In this document: in pieces, positions 1-5,746 of the stretch | How positions within the stretch are numbered: position 1 is the stretch's first letter | Layout: each line of letters opens with the position of its first letter | Assembly: GCA_025352485.1 (NCBI GenBank) | Contig: JANXTJ010000069.1 | Coordinates: 1 to 11,894, forward strand | DNA length: 11,894 bases | Source of the DNA: Salinibacterium sp. | GTDB lineage: Bacteria > Actinomycetota > Actinomycetes > Actinomycetales > Microbacteriaceae | Direction: 5' to 3' | Notes under the pieces: model-generated | Database searches by the model: none | Told to the model about the DNA's origin: nothing | What the model saw: the letters and a program-made list of their open reading frames with translations, nothing else | Position numbers and translations under genes: made by a program

Positions 1-243
1 GCGCAGAGCGATTTCATAGGATATGACCTGGCGCTCTACGCCATCGACCCGGCGCGGCCGGTGGTGGAAAACTGGTTCATGGCAGCGCCGCCTGCCAGTC
101 CCTTCATTGCCGATCTGCAACGCGAGTTCACGAACGAAGTGATTCCCCGCAGCGGCGAAGACTATGTGTCGACCCTGCAGTCCCTCGGCATTTACGAGCA
201 GTTGCGCCAGAACATCGACATGCCCGATTACCTCGTCGAGCAC
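1..243 (+). pseudogene. 3'-truncated glycosyltransferase-like fragment (5' end outside window)
   Basis: The first plus-strand frame is open from base 1 and reads like a real protein for about 80 codons, with mostly G or C in third positions. The segment around residues 20-45 (ENWFMAAPPASPFIADLQ) and the later NIDMPDYL resemble the C-terminal half of capsular-polysaccharide-type glycosyltransferases (Caps_synth/OCH1-like). I recognise this by eye only, so the family is tentative. After about base 240 the plus frame turns Arg/Cys/Gly-rich and is simply the antisense of a well-supported minus-strand gene. It stays open to a stop at 925-927, but that stretch does not look like glycosyltransferase. 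The gene therefore seems to lose its proper 3' end near 225-245. It would act on a sugar polymer at the inner face of the membrane if intact. Confidence 0.4.
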
Positions 244-1020
244 TGCCGCGTAGAGTGCGGCGAGAACGGTGATCGATTGAGCGGCCTTCTCGGGGCTGAC
301 GATGGCGATTCGAGTGAACCGGTTTGCCGACGATTCGACGACCCCGATCGTGCGAAGTTTCTGGAGGGCTTCGCGCACCGGCGTTCGCGACGTGCCGAGA
401 AGCTCGGCGATGCTCGAATCGCGAAGTATGTCGCCCGGGGACAGGGCACCGGAGTCCACATCCGCCATAATCTTGTCAAAAATGGCGGCAACCACCGGGC
501 TTGCCCCGCCCGCCGGCTTCGTCGCTTGTCCCTCTGCACCGCCTCGCAAGTGGTCTGGCGTGCCGCTCGTGCCCGCGGCTGTGACCGCCAATGGCGCCGC
601 CGGATGCGCGGGCGTGAGCCAGTAGTCCTTCATCCAGTCGAGCAGCGACCGGGGCGGTCGGATATCGTCGGGCGAATGCTGGGCGTGGGCACCGGAATTC
701 TCGGGACCTGGTGTCTCACCGAGCAGCAGGTCGTCGAGCGACCGGTACCCCATCGTCCAACCTGGAAATCGACGCGCATCGATTTGTTCAGCGGAAACCA
801 GGTGGATGTCACGATGACGTGGATCCGCGAGGATGCTCGCGTACACCGCGCGTACCGCGTCTTCCGGCCCTTCAATGATCTGGATGAAGCGACCGTTGCG
901 AAACAGCAACGCCCCGGTAATCGTTAAGCGCTCGTTACGCTCCCGCGCCCTTATGAGGAGGGCCGCAAGCTGCTCCTGAGTGAGGTCGACGGCTGCGGTA
1001 CTGGTATAGGCGATTGTCAT
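1..1020 (-). CDS. BLUF blue-light sensor fused to GntR-type HTH (3' end not in window, probably disrupted)
   Basis: Start ATG at 1020; the frame has no stop down to base 1. Residues 1-92 are a BLUF flavin-binding domain. Tyr5, Asn29, Gln47, Trp88 and Met90 match AppA Tyr21, Asn45, Gln63, Trp104 and Met106 with one constant offset of 16. The core motif is ITGALLFRNGRFIQIIEGP. Residues 93-175 are a Pro/Gly/Ala-rich linker containing a BLUF-cap-like helix (LLDWMKDYW, 126-134). Residues 176-240 are a GntR winged helix, with TSRTPVREALQKL at 210-222. Residues 244-265 look like the first helix of an FCD-type effector domain. After Ile265 (about base 226) the frame becomes His/Arg-rich and lacks the FCD metal-site pattern, so the C-terminus is probably replaced. 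Blue-light-controlled DNA binding is inferred. An AGAGGAG sequence lies 15 nt upstream of the ATG; GTG at 1023 is an alternative start. Confidence 0.8.
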   Translation of the reverse strand, partial: MTIAYTSTAAVDLTQEQLAALLIRARERNERLTITGALLFRNGRFIQIIEGPEDAVRAVYASILADPRHRDIHLVSAEQIDARRFPGWTMGYRSLDDLLLGETPGPENSGAHAQHSPDDIRPPRSLLDWMKDYWLTPAHPAAPLAVTAAGTSGTPDHLRGGAEGQATKPAGGASPVVAAIFDKIMADVDSGALSPGDILRDSSIAELLGTSRTPVREALQKLRTIGVVESSANRFTRIAIVSPEKAAQSITVLAALYAAVLDEVIGHVDVLAQLLVNAEGLQGRHIVFAAAGNHFVRELALQIGNEGTGRRRCHEPVFHHRPRRVDGVERQVISYEIALR

Positions 1021-1070
1021 CACGGTTTCCGTGGGCTCCTCTTCGGCTATGCCAGATTGGTCCAATACGA

Positions 1071-1118
1071 AGATAATATATTTGAGGCCACGAGGTTCGA
1101 CTTTATGGCGAACGCCAT
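1071..1118 (-). promoter_or_regulatory. putative promoter and palindromic operator upstream of the BLUF-GntR gene
   Basis: The gap between the oxidoreductase and the BLUF-GntR gene (1021-1163) contains a perfect inverted repeat, ATGGCG-AA-CGCCAT (1105-1118). It also contains an AT-rich -10-like TATATTAT read on the minus strand (about 1071-1080), roughly 50 nt before the start codon. The palindrome would sit near the -35 position of that promoter. GntR proteins often repress their own genes from such sites, but the half-sites lack the usual GT...AC pattern, so the operator role is an inference. Nothing else stands out in this gap. Confidence 0.3.
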
Positions 1119-1163
1119 TGCGCGAAGCCTCCCGACTGCACGGTCACTGATCCTGTCTTCCCG

Positions 1164-2162
1164 TCACAAAGTAGCGGGCACCGTCGTCACCCGGGTGCCG
1201 GTTTGATGGGAGCGGATGACGGCATCCGCGAGTTCCAACGCTCGTCGCCCGGCCCGAGCATGCACGGGGGGCTGTTCGCCGCTGCGCAGTGCTGTCAGGA
1301 GGGAGTCGACGTGACGGTCGAATGTTCCGGCGAAGTAGCGGGCTTCGTCGTTGAAGTATCCGGCACGCCACACCGACGCCACCTCATCGCCTGCTCGGCT
1401 GATTTCGAGTTCGCGGACGGTGTCTCGGATCACGAGCCGCCCCGCGGTGCCGTTGATTTCGACGAGTTGCGAGTCTTGGTAGGCGTACGACGAGTCGTAA
1501 CTTCCCAGCATCGTGCCGATGGCACCGTTCGCAAACTCCACGGCGATCGCAACGGTGCTCCAGTCGCCGTAGGTCTTATCCGTCAGCTGAGCCATGACCG
1601 ACGTGATCGGGCCGACTAGATGTTCGAGCATGTCGAAGCCGTGGCACTGGGTCTCGATCAGGTTTGCATGCCGGGATTCGCCGTGGTTGGCTTCGCCGCC
1701 GAACCGCCAGGTGGCGAACACGGGGTCGCCCAGTTGCCCGGCGACTAGCGCCGCACGAGCTCGTTGCACGGGCTCCGCGAAGCGATGGTTGAAGTTGATC
1801 GCGAAAAAGAGGTCGTGCGCGGCGGCCTCGGCGAGCAAAATTTCAGCCTCATCCAGATTGAATACCAGTGGCTTTTCGACCAGCAGCGGGATGCCGGCGC
1901 GCACCAGCTCAAGGGTCGTATCGAAATGGCCTTCATTGGGAAGGCAAACGGTGATCAGATCGGGTCGTTCGCTGTCGATCATCTGGGCCAGGTCAGTGTA
2001 CGCACCGGTTTCGTAGCGTTCGGCTCGTGCCGCAGTTCGCTCGGGATTGCGGCCGACAACACCGACAAGTTCGGTGTCGGCGCGGCGCGAGAATATGCGC
2101 GCGTGCTGCGCGCCCCACCGGCCGGTGCCGACGACCGCAACCTTCAGCTTGTGGTCAGTCAT
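1164..2162 (-). CDS. Gfo/Idh/MocA family NAD(P)-dependent oxidoreductase
   Basis: A 332-residue protein with an N-terminal Rossmann fold. VAVVGTGRWG carries Gly12, Gly14 and Gly17, followed by the family's Glu-Lys-Pro motif at 96-98; Lys97 has the same number as the catalytic lysine of Bacillus IolG. The C-terminal substrate/dimer domain includes FNHRF (124-128) and ETQCHGFD (170-177). His174 fits the catalytic histidine, but Glu170 stands where IolG-type enzymes have Asp. The likely role is cytosolic oxidation or reduction of a sugar, inositol or related polyol; the substrate cannot be told. I chose Met at 2162 (MTDHKLKVAVVG) because it gives the usual short lead into the Rossmann strand; ATG at 2183 would add seven residues. 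It stands alone and has no obvious link to the carotenoid genes. Confidence 0.88.
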   Translation of the reverse strand: MTDHKLKVAVVGTGRWGAQHARIFSRRADTELVGVVGRNPERTAARAERYETGAYTDLAQMIDSERPDLITVCLPNEGHFDTTLELVRAGIPLLVEKPLVFNLDEAEILLAEAAAHDLFFAINFNHRFAEPVQRARAALVAGQLGDPVFATWRFGGEANHGESRHANLIETQCHGFDMLEHLVGPITSVMAQLTDKTYGDWSTVAIAVEFANGAIGTMLGSYDSSYAYQDSQLVEINGTAGRLVIRDTVRELEISRAGDEVASVWRAGYFNDEARYFAGTFDRHVDSLLTALRSGEQPPVHARAGRRALELADAVIRSHQTGTRVTTVPATL

Positions 2163-2284
2163 TCGTCGCCCCGATGAGCGCATTACCGGTCTTGCTGGCG
2201 AAAAGTTTCACTAAATTGCCCCGGGTTTCGTTCCTAGATCGGCTCTTGCGACCAGTCACGAGAGGGATTCGGGTTCAGCGTAGT

Positions 2285-2404
2285 GTGACTGCGCGCATCC
2301 GCCGCCACAATGACGTCGCAGGGTTTCACATGCGACGCCTGTTCGAACTGATGAAGATGACGGGCGCGAAGCCCACCGGCGAGTGGGACGCGAAGGAGGA
2401 TTGA
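2285..2404 (+). CDS. small hypothetical protein, 39 residues
   Basis: A short plus-strand frame from GTG 2285 to TGA 2402-2404. It encodes a basic, helical-looking peptide beginning VTARIRRHNDVAGFHMRRLF and ending GEWDAKED. From 2285 onward the third positions are strongly G/C, as in the neighbouring genes. The in-frame sequence upstream to ATG 2174 (TTA, AAA, AGT, CTA and AGA codons) is not coding-like, so I place the start near 2285. ATG at 2335, with CAGGG seven bases upstream, would give a 24-residue product. The downstream hairpin at 2441-2465 lies where a terminator for it would be expected. I recognise no family and assign no function. No clear ribosome binding site precedes the GTG. 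Confidence 0.45.
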   Translation: MTARIRRHNDVAGFHMRRLFELMKMTGAKPTGEWDAKED

Positions 2405-2440
2405 GCTCGCTTCAAGCACGCCACACGCCCGCAGTCTGAA

Positions 2441-2465
2441 CTAGGTCGAGAAAAGTCTCAACTAG
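2441..2465. terminator. terminator-like hairpin between small gene (+) and tRNA-Gly (-)
   Basis: CTAGGTCGAGA-AAAG-TCTCAACTAG can fold into a stem of about ten pairs with a four-base loop and one bulged base. Read on the minus strand, the single mismatch becomes a G-U pair. It lies 37 bases after the small gene's stop and 16 bases beyond the tRNA 3' end, so it could end transcription from both sides. No long U tract follows on either strand, so rho-independent termination is not certain. Confidence 0.4.
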
Positions 2466-2481
2466 CCCGACACTTCACACG

Positions 2482-2555
2482 TGGAGCGGATGACGGGAAT
2501 CGAACCCGCGCTATCAGCTTGGGAAGCTGAAGTTCTGCCATTGAACTACATCCGC
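2482..2555 (-). tRNA. tRNA-Gly (anticodon CCC), CCA encoded
   Basis: Read on the minus strand, this is a full cloverleaf. The acceptor GCGGATG (2549-2555) pairs perfectly with CATCCGC (2486-2492). The D arm is GTTC...GAAC. The anticodon stem TCAGC/GCTGA encloses the loop TTCCCAA with anticodon CCC, which reads GGG. The T arm GCGGG-TTCGATT-CCCGT has one G-U pair. The discriminator is T at 2485, and CCA is encoded at 2482-2484. It is transcribed away from dcd. Confidence 0.95.
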
Positions 2556-2579
2556 GCGGCCGCCCAAAACGCTGCAGCG

Positions 2580-2604
2580 GCTAGATAGTGATTCTAGCTA
2601 GTCT
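2580..2604. promoter_or_regulatory. dcd: putative divergent promoters for dcd (+) and tRNA-Gly (-)
   Basis: On the plus strand, TAGTCT (2599-2604) fits the actinobacterial -10 pattern TANNNT and ends seven bases before the dcd ATG, the distance expected for a leaderless mRNA. On the minus strand, TAGAAT (2591-2596) could be the -10 box for tRNA-Gly. The inverted repeat GCTAGA-N7-TCTAGC (2580-2598) overlaps the latter. No good -35 box is seen for either. Confidence 0.4.
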
Positions 2605-2611
2605 GGTGCGC

Positions 2612-3217
2612 ATGCTGCTTTCCGATCGCGATATCAGGGCCGAGCTTGCGGCGGGGCGCATCGGTCTCGAACCGCTTGACCTTGCCATGGTGCAGCCGTC
2701 GAGCATCGATGTGCGGCTCGACCGCTTCTTCCGGTTGTTCGACAACCACAAGTACCCGTTCATCGATCCGGCCGTCGATCAGCCCGATCTCACCCACCTC
2801 GTCGAGGTCGATGCCGACCAGCCGTTCATCCTGCATCCCGGTGAGTTCGTGCTCGGCTCCACGTTTGAGCTGGTGTCGCTTCCGGATGACGTGGCCGCCC
2901 GTCTGGAGGGCAAGAGTTCGCTGGGTCGGCTGGGTTTGCTCACTCACTCAACGGCCGGGTTCGTTGACCCGGGTTTCTCCGGCCACGTCACGCTGGAGCT
3001 CAGTAACGTCGCGACGCTGCCGATCAAACTGTGGCCGGGCATGAAGATCGGACAGCTCTGCTTCATTCGCACGAGCTCGCCGGTCGATAACCCTTACGGC
3101 TCCGGCCAGTACGGCAACCGGTATCAGGGCCAGCGCGGGCCGACGGCATCCCGCAGCTGGCAAAACTTCCACGTCACCGACGTGCGTTCGACCGACGCGG
3201 GTAAAGCCGGCGGCTGA
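2612..3217 (+). CDS. dcd: dCTP deaminase, bifunctional dUMP-forming type
   Basis: A 201-residue protein, the usual length for actinobacterial Dcd. The first Met that gives the canonical MLLSDRDI start is at 2612, 24 bases inside the longest frame. Conserved blocks in order: QPSSIDVRLDRFF (28-40), GKSSLGRLGLLTHSTAGFVD (100-119), DPGFSGHVTLELSN (119-132), PGMKIGQLCF, and the C-terminal YGNRYQGQRGPTASRSW that closes the site. Ser102, Arg106, Ala115 and Glu129 match the M. tuberculosis enzyme's numbering, and Glu129 is the catalytic base. That enzyme converts dCTP through dUTP to dUMP in the cytosol, feeding thymidylate synthesis and keeping dUTP low; I infer the same here. No Shine-Dalgarno sequence precedes the ATG, and a TAGTCT -10 candidate suggests a leaderless mRNA. 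Confidence 0.95.
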   Translation: MLLSDRDIRAELAAGRIGLEPLDLAMVQPSSIDVRLDRFFRLFDNHKYPFIDPAVDQPDLTHLVEVDADQPFILHPGEFVLGSTFELVSLPDDVAARLEGKSSLGRLGLLTHSTAGFVDPGFSGHVTLELSNVATLPIKLWPGMKIGQLCFIRTSSPVDNPYGSGQYGNRYQGQRGPTASRSWQNFHVTDVRSTDAGKAGG

Positions 3218-3253
3218 GGCAAGGCTAGGCAAGGCAAGGGCACGCCGGCGGCT
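3206..3253. repeat. short direct repeats at the dcd/idi 3' junction
   Basis: GCCGGCGGCT occurs at 3206-3215, across the dcd stop, and again at 3244-3253. Between them lie tandem-like copies of AGGCA/GGCAAGG. The sequence lies between the convergent ends of dcd and idi. I see no convincing hairpin with a U tract in 3218-3294. It may be slippage or duplication debris. Confidence 0.5.
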
Positions 3254-3294
3254 AAGCCAATGCTGAGCCCGGCAAATCTCGCAACACGGTCAGC

Positions 3295-3813
3295 TCAGGG
3301 CCGGCCCAGCTGCTCCAGCTGCCAGCCGAGCCACGGGCTGAACGCGTAGGGGGCAGCCACCGCCGCATCGTGAAGCGCAGCCGGGTCGACCCACTCGAAT
3401 TCGGAGACCTCGTCAGGGTTCGGGGTGACGTCGCCGCTGGCGAGCGCCCGGTAGACGGGGCACAGCTCGTTCTCGACGATCCCTGATGCATCGACCGCGC
3501 GATAGCTGAAGTCGGGCAGCACGACCTCGATGCCGGTGAGAACGAGGCCGAGTTCGTGGGCTGCGCGGCGCATGATCGCATCGTCGAGCGATTCGCCGGG
3601 GGCCGGATGCCCGCAGAACGAGTTCGTCCACACCCCCGGCCACGTCAGCTTTCCCAGTGCGCGACGGGTGACAAGCACCTGGCCGGCGGGGGAATACACG
3701 TGGCAGGAGAACGCCAAATGAAGCGGGGTATGAGCGGAGTGAACAGCGATCTTATCCGCTGTGCCGATGGTTGCGCCACCCCTATCGACCAGCACGACCT
3801 GCTCAACTGTCAT
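3295..3813 (-). CDS. idi: isopentenyl-diphosphate delta-isomerase, type 1
   Basis: A 172-residue cytosolic Nudix-fold enzyme that interconverts IPP and DMAPP and so provides the primer for CrtE. The key residues have the same numbers as in E. coli Idi: metal ligands His25, His32, His69, Glu114 and Glu116, and catalytic Cys67 in TNSFCGHP (63-70). Glu116 is in ENELCPVY. The degenerate Nudix box is GESLDDAIMRRAAHELG (73-89). It diverges from crtE with 17 bp between start codons. A TAGAGT -10 candidate lies six bases before its ATG, and no Shine-Dalgarno sequence is seen, so its mRNA is probably leaderless. It probably shares control with crtE. The position beside crtE is common in actinobacterial C50 carotenoid clusters. 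Confidence 0.96.
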   Translation of the reverse strand: MTVEQVVLVDRGGATIGTADKIAVHSAHTPLHLAFSCHVYSPAGQVLVTRRALGKLTWPGVWTNSFCGHPAPGESLDDAIMRRAAHELGLVLTGIEVVLPDFSYRAVDASGIVENELCPVYRALASGDVTPNPDEVSEFEWVDPAALHDAAVAAPYAFSPWLGWQLEQLGRP

Positions 3814-3816
3814 CGC

Positions 3817-3827
3817 GGTACTCTACC
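3817..3827. promoter_or_regulatory. candidate bidirectional promoter shared by idi and crtE
   Basis: The 17 bp between the two ATGs contain the hyphenated palindrome GGTA-CTC-TACC. Its centre, TACTCTA (3819-3825), reads as TACTCT on the plus strand and TAGAGT on the minus strand. Both fit TANNNT, and each ends exactly six bases before its own ATG. One symmetrical -10 element could therefore start two leaderless mRNAs in opposite directions. No clear -35 box is visible on either side, and promoter activity is inferred from position and pattern. Confidence 0.55.
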
Positions 3828-3830
3828 TAA

Positions 3831-4901
3831 ATGGATGGATCGGGGCTGCTCGCCCTCTCCTCGGAGAGGCAAATGCAGGTCGACGCCGTGTTGGCTCGCT
3901 TCTTCAGCCTAGCCAAAAACCGCGCGGCGCCCCTCGGCCCGCAATACGTGCAACTCTGGGAGACGCTCGAAAATAACACCATCGGCGGCAAGCGGTTTCG
4001 CCCCCGGATGGTGATGTGCGCCTACCAAGCTTTGGGCGGCACCGACCTCGAGGCGGCAGCCTACGTGGGTGCAGCGTTTGAGTTGCTGCACACGGCCCTC
4101 ATCGTGCACGACGACGTCATCGACAATGATTTCATGCGTCGTGGCGTGCCCAATATCTCGGGCAGCTACCGCAACGCCGCCATCGCCGCCGGAAGTAATA
4201 ACCGCGTCGCCGAGCACAGCGGAATCTCGGCAGCGGTCATCGCCGGCGATCTGGCCCTCTTCAACTCCTACCGTCTCATCGACCGCAGCGGGGTGGCCGA
4301 TGTCACCCGCGCTCGCCTGCTCGAGGTGATGGATGACGCGCTATTCGCGTCCGCCGCCGGTGAGCTGATCGACGTGGAGTTCTCGATGCGCCCCGAGGTT
4401 CCGCGGGTCGACGACATCCTGGCTATGGAACGCTTGAAGACCGCCGTCTACTCCTTCGAGTGCCCGTTACAGGCCGGCGCGATTCTGGCAGGGGCATCCG
4501 AGGATGTGGTGCAAACTTTGGCAAACTTTGGTCGCGAGATCGGCATTTCCTACCAGTTGGTCGACGACCTCTTGGGGGTCTTCGGGCACGAAGCGGAGAC
4601 GGGTAAAACCACGATCGGCGATCTTCGCGAGGGCAAGCGCACCGTGATGATCGCCTACGCCACCAGCACCCCAGAGTGGGACCAGGTCAAGAACCTCATC
4701 GGCGATCCCGACCTCACCGAGACCGATGCGCAGTTCGTTCGGGATCTTCTGGTGAGTTGCGGCGCGAAAACCTTCACAGAGGGGCTGGCCCGCTATTACG
4801 GCAATCGCGCTCTTGCCCGGCTGGCCGAACCGCACATCCCGGGGGCGCTTCGTGACGAGCTTCATCCAGTCGTGGATGCCGTGCTCGGGCGGGTGAAGTG
4901 A
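3831..4901 (+). CDS. crtE: geranylgeranyl diphosphate synthase
   Basis: A 356-residue all-helical trans-prenyltransferase that adds IPP units to DMAPP to make GGPP (C20), the first committed precursor of the pathway. The substrate-binding motif GKRFRPR is at 53-59. The first Asp-rich motif is HDDVIDND, with Asp94, Asp95 and Asp98 followed by Arg103/Arg104. The second Asp-rich region is VDDLLG, with Asp245 and Asp246. The GGPP product is inferred from the carotenoid context. The start is ATG 3831 with TACTCT six bases before it. It is the first gene of a six-gene overlapping operon, and its stop overlaps the crtB GTG by four bases (GTGA). An exact 10-bp tandem duplication lies inside the gene at 4511-4530. 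Confidence 0.94.
   Translation: MDGSGLLALSSERQMQVDAVLARFFSLAKNRAAPLGPQYVQLWETLENNTIGGKRFRPRMVMCAYQALGGTDLEAAAYVGAAFELLHTALIVHDDVIDNDFMRRGVPNISGSYRNAAIAAGSNNRVAEHSGISAAVIAGDLALFNSYRLIDRSGVADVTRARLLEVMDDALFASAAGELIDVEFSMRPEVPRVDDILAMERLKTAVYSFECPLQAGAILAGASEDVVQTLANFGREIGISYQLVDDLLGVFGHEAETGKTTIGDLREGKRTVMIAYATSTPEWDQVKNLIGDPDLTETDAQFVRDLLVSCGAKTFTEGLARYYGNRALARLAEPHIPGALRDELHPVVDAVLGRVK
4511..4530 (+). repeat. crtE: perfect 10-bp tandem duplication inside crtE
   Basis: GCAAACTTTG occurs twice head to tail. The two copies are read in different frames (Gln-Thr-Leu, then Ala-Asn-Phe-Gly), and the protein alignment here looks normal. Gain or loss of one copy by slippage would shift the crtE frame and should abolish pigment. 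Confidence 0.85.
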
Positions 4902-5746
4902 GCTCACGCCCGCTGCTCTACGATCGGGTCGCGGAGGAGGCGGCGAGCATCGTCATCCGCCGCTATTCGACCTCGTTTGCGATGGCATCTCGGCTTCTCG
5001 GCGTCGGGGTGCGCCAGCACGTCGAAAACATTTATGCCCTGGTGCGGGTTGCCGATGAGATTGTCGACGGCGGTGCGCAGGTCTCGACGATTGACGCCAG
5101 CCGCGCGCTCAACGACCTCGAAGCGGAAACCGATCGTGCCGTCGAGCTGGGTTTCAGTTCTAACCTCATCGCGCACGCTTTCGCGTTGACCGCCCGGGAG
5201 ACGGGCTTCGGGCGCGAACTCACCGCTCCCTTCTTCGAGTCGATGCGGGCCGACCTGACCCAGGCCGTACACGACCAAGACAGTTTCGAGCGGTACGTCT
5301 ATGGCTCCGCCGAGGTGGTGGGCCTGATGTGCCTGCGCGCGTTTTTGCTCGGCGAGCCGGTGTCAGATCTCCCTCGGCTCGAGAAGGGGGCGATGGCCCT
5401 CGGCGCGGCGTTCCAGAAGGTGAACTTCTTGCGTGATCTGGCGGCGGATTTCGAGACCCTCGGCCGCAGCTACTTTCCGGGCGTGAACGTTTCGACGTTC
5501 AGCGAGATTGAGAAGCTTCGCCTGCTTGACGACATTGACGCAGACCTTGCGGTATCCGCGGCCGTGGTGCCAGAACTGCCGCGCAGCAGTCGTCGTGCCG
5601 TCGCTCTGGCACAGTCGCTGTTCGCTGAGCTCGCCGTGCGCCTGCGGGCAACGCCGGCGAGCGAGCTTGTACGCTCGCGAGTGCGGGTGCCGAATCCCGT
5701 CAAAGCACGGCTCGCGCTGAGCGCGGCACTGGGAGGCAGGCCATGA
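4898..5746 (+). CDS. crtB: 15-cis-phytoene synthase
   Basis: A 282-residue squalene/phytoene synthase family enzyme that joins two GGPP molecules into phytoene (C40) at the membrane surface. Family landmarks are YSTSFAMASRLL (23-34), the first Asp-rich motif DEIVD (Asp53-Asp57), and the second motif QKVNFLRDLAADFETLGR with Asp180 and Asp184, followed by SYFPG. The length is typical for the bacterial family. The start is GTG 4898, which overlaps the crtE stop as GTGA. The gene ends by overlapping the crtI start as ATGA, so translation is probably coupled along the operon. Confidence 0.95.
   Translation: MSSRPLLYDRVAEEAASIVIRRYSTSFAMASRLLGVGVRQHVENIYALVRVADEIVDGGAQVSTIDASRALNDLEAETDRAVELGFSSNLIAHAFALTARETGFGRELTAPFFESMRADLTQAVHDQDSFERYVYGSAEVVGLMCLRAFLLGEPVSDLPRLEKGAMALGAAFQKVNFLRDLAADFETLGRSYFPGVNVSTFSEIEKLRLLDDIDADLAVSAAVVPELPRSSRRAVALAQSLFAELAVRLRATPASELVRSRVRVPNPVKARLALSAALGGRP

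Noticed and set aside
302..625. Plus-strand 107-residue frame
   Set aside because: Antisense shadow of the BLUF-GntR linker and HTH.
244..927. Plus-strand open frame continuing from the glycosyltransferase fragment
   Set aside because: It is the antisense of the well-supported BLUF-GntR coding sequence and is Arg/Cys-rich with no recognisable domain. It is open only because the opposite strand is GC-biased coding DNA.
2163..2183. Upstream ATG at 2183 as the oxidoreductase start
   Set aside because: It adds seven residues before the normal Rossmann lead-in. The Met at 2162 gives the usual N-terminus, though neither start has a strong ribosome binding site.
2588..2611. Earlier in-frame start for dcd
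   Set aside because: Canonical family members begin MLLSDRDI, which is the ATG at 2612, and the promoter-like TAGTCT lies inside the proposed extension.
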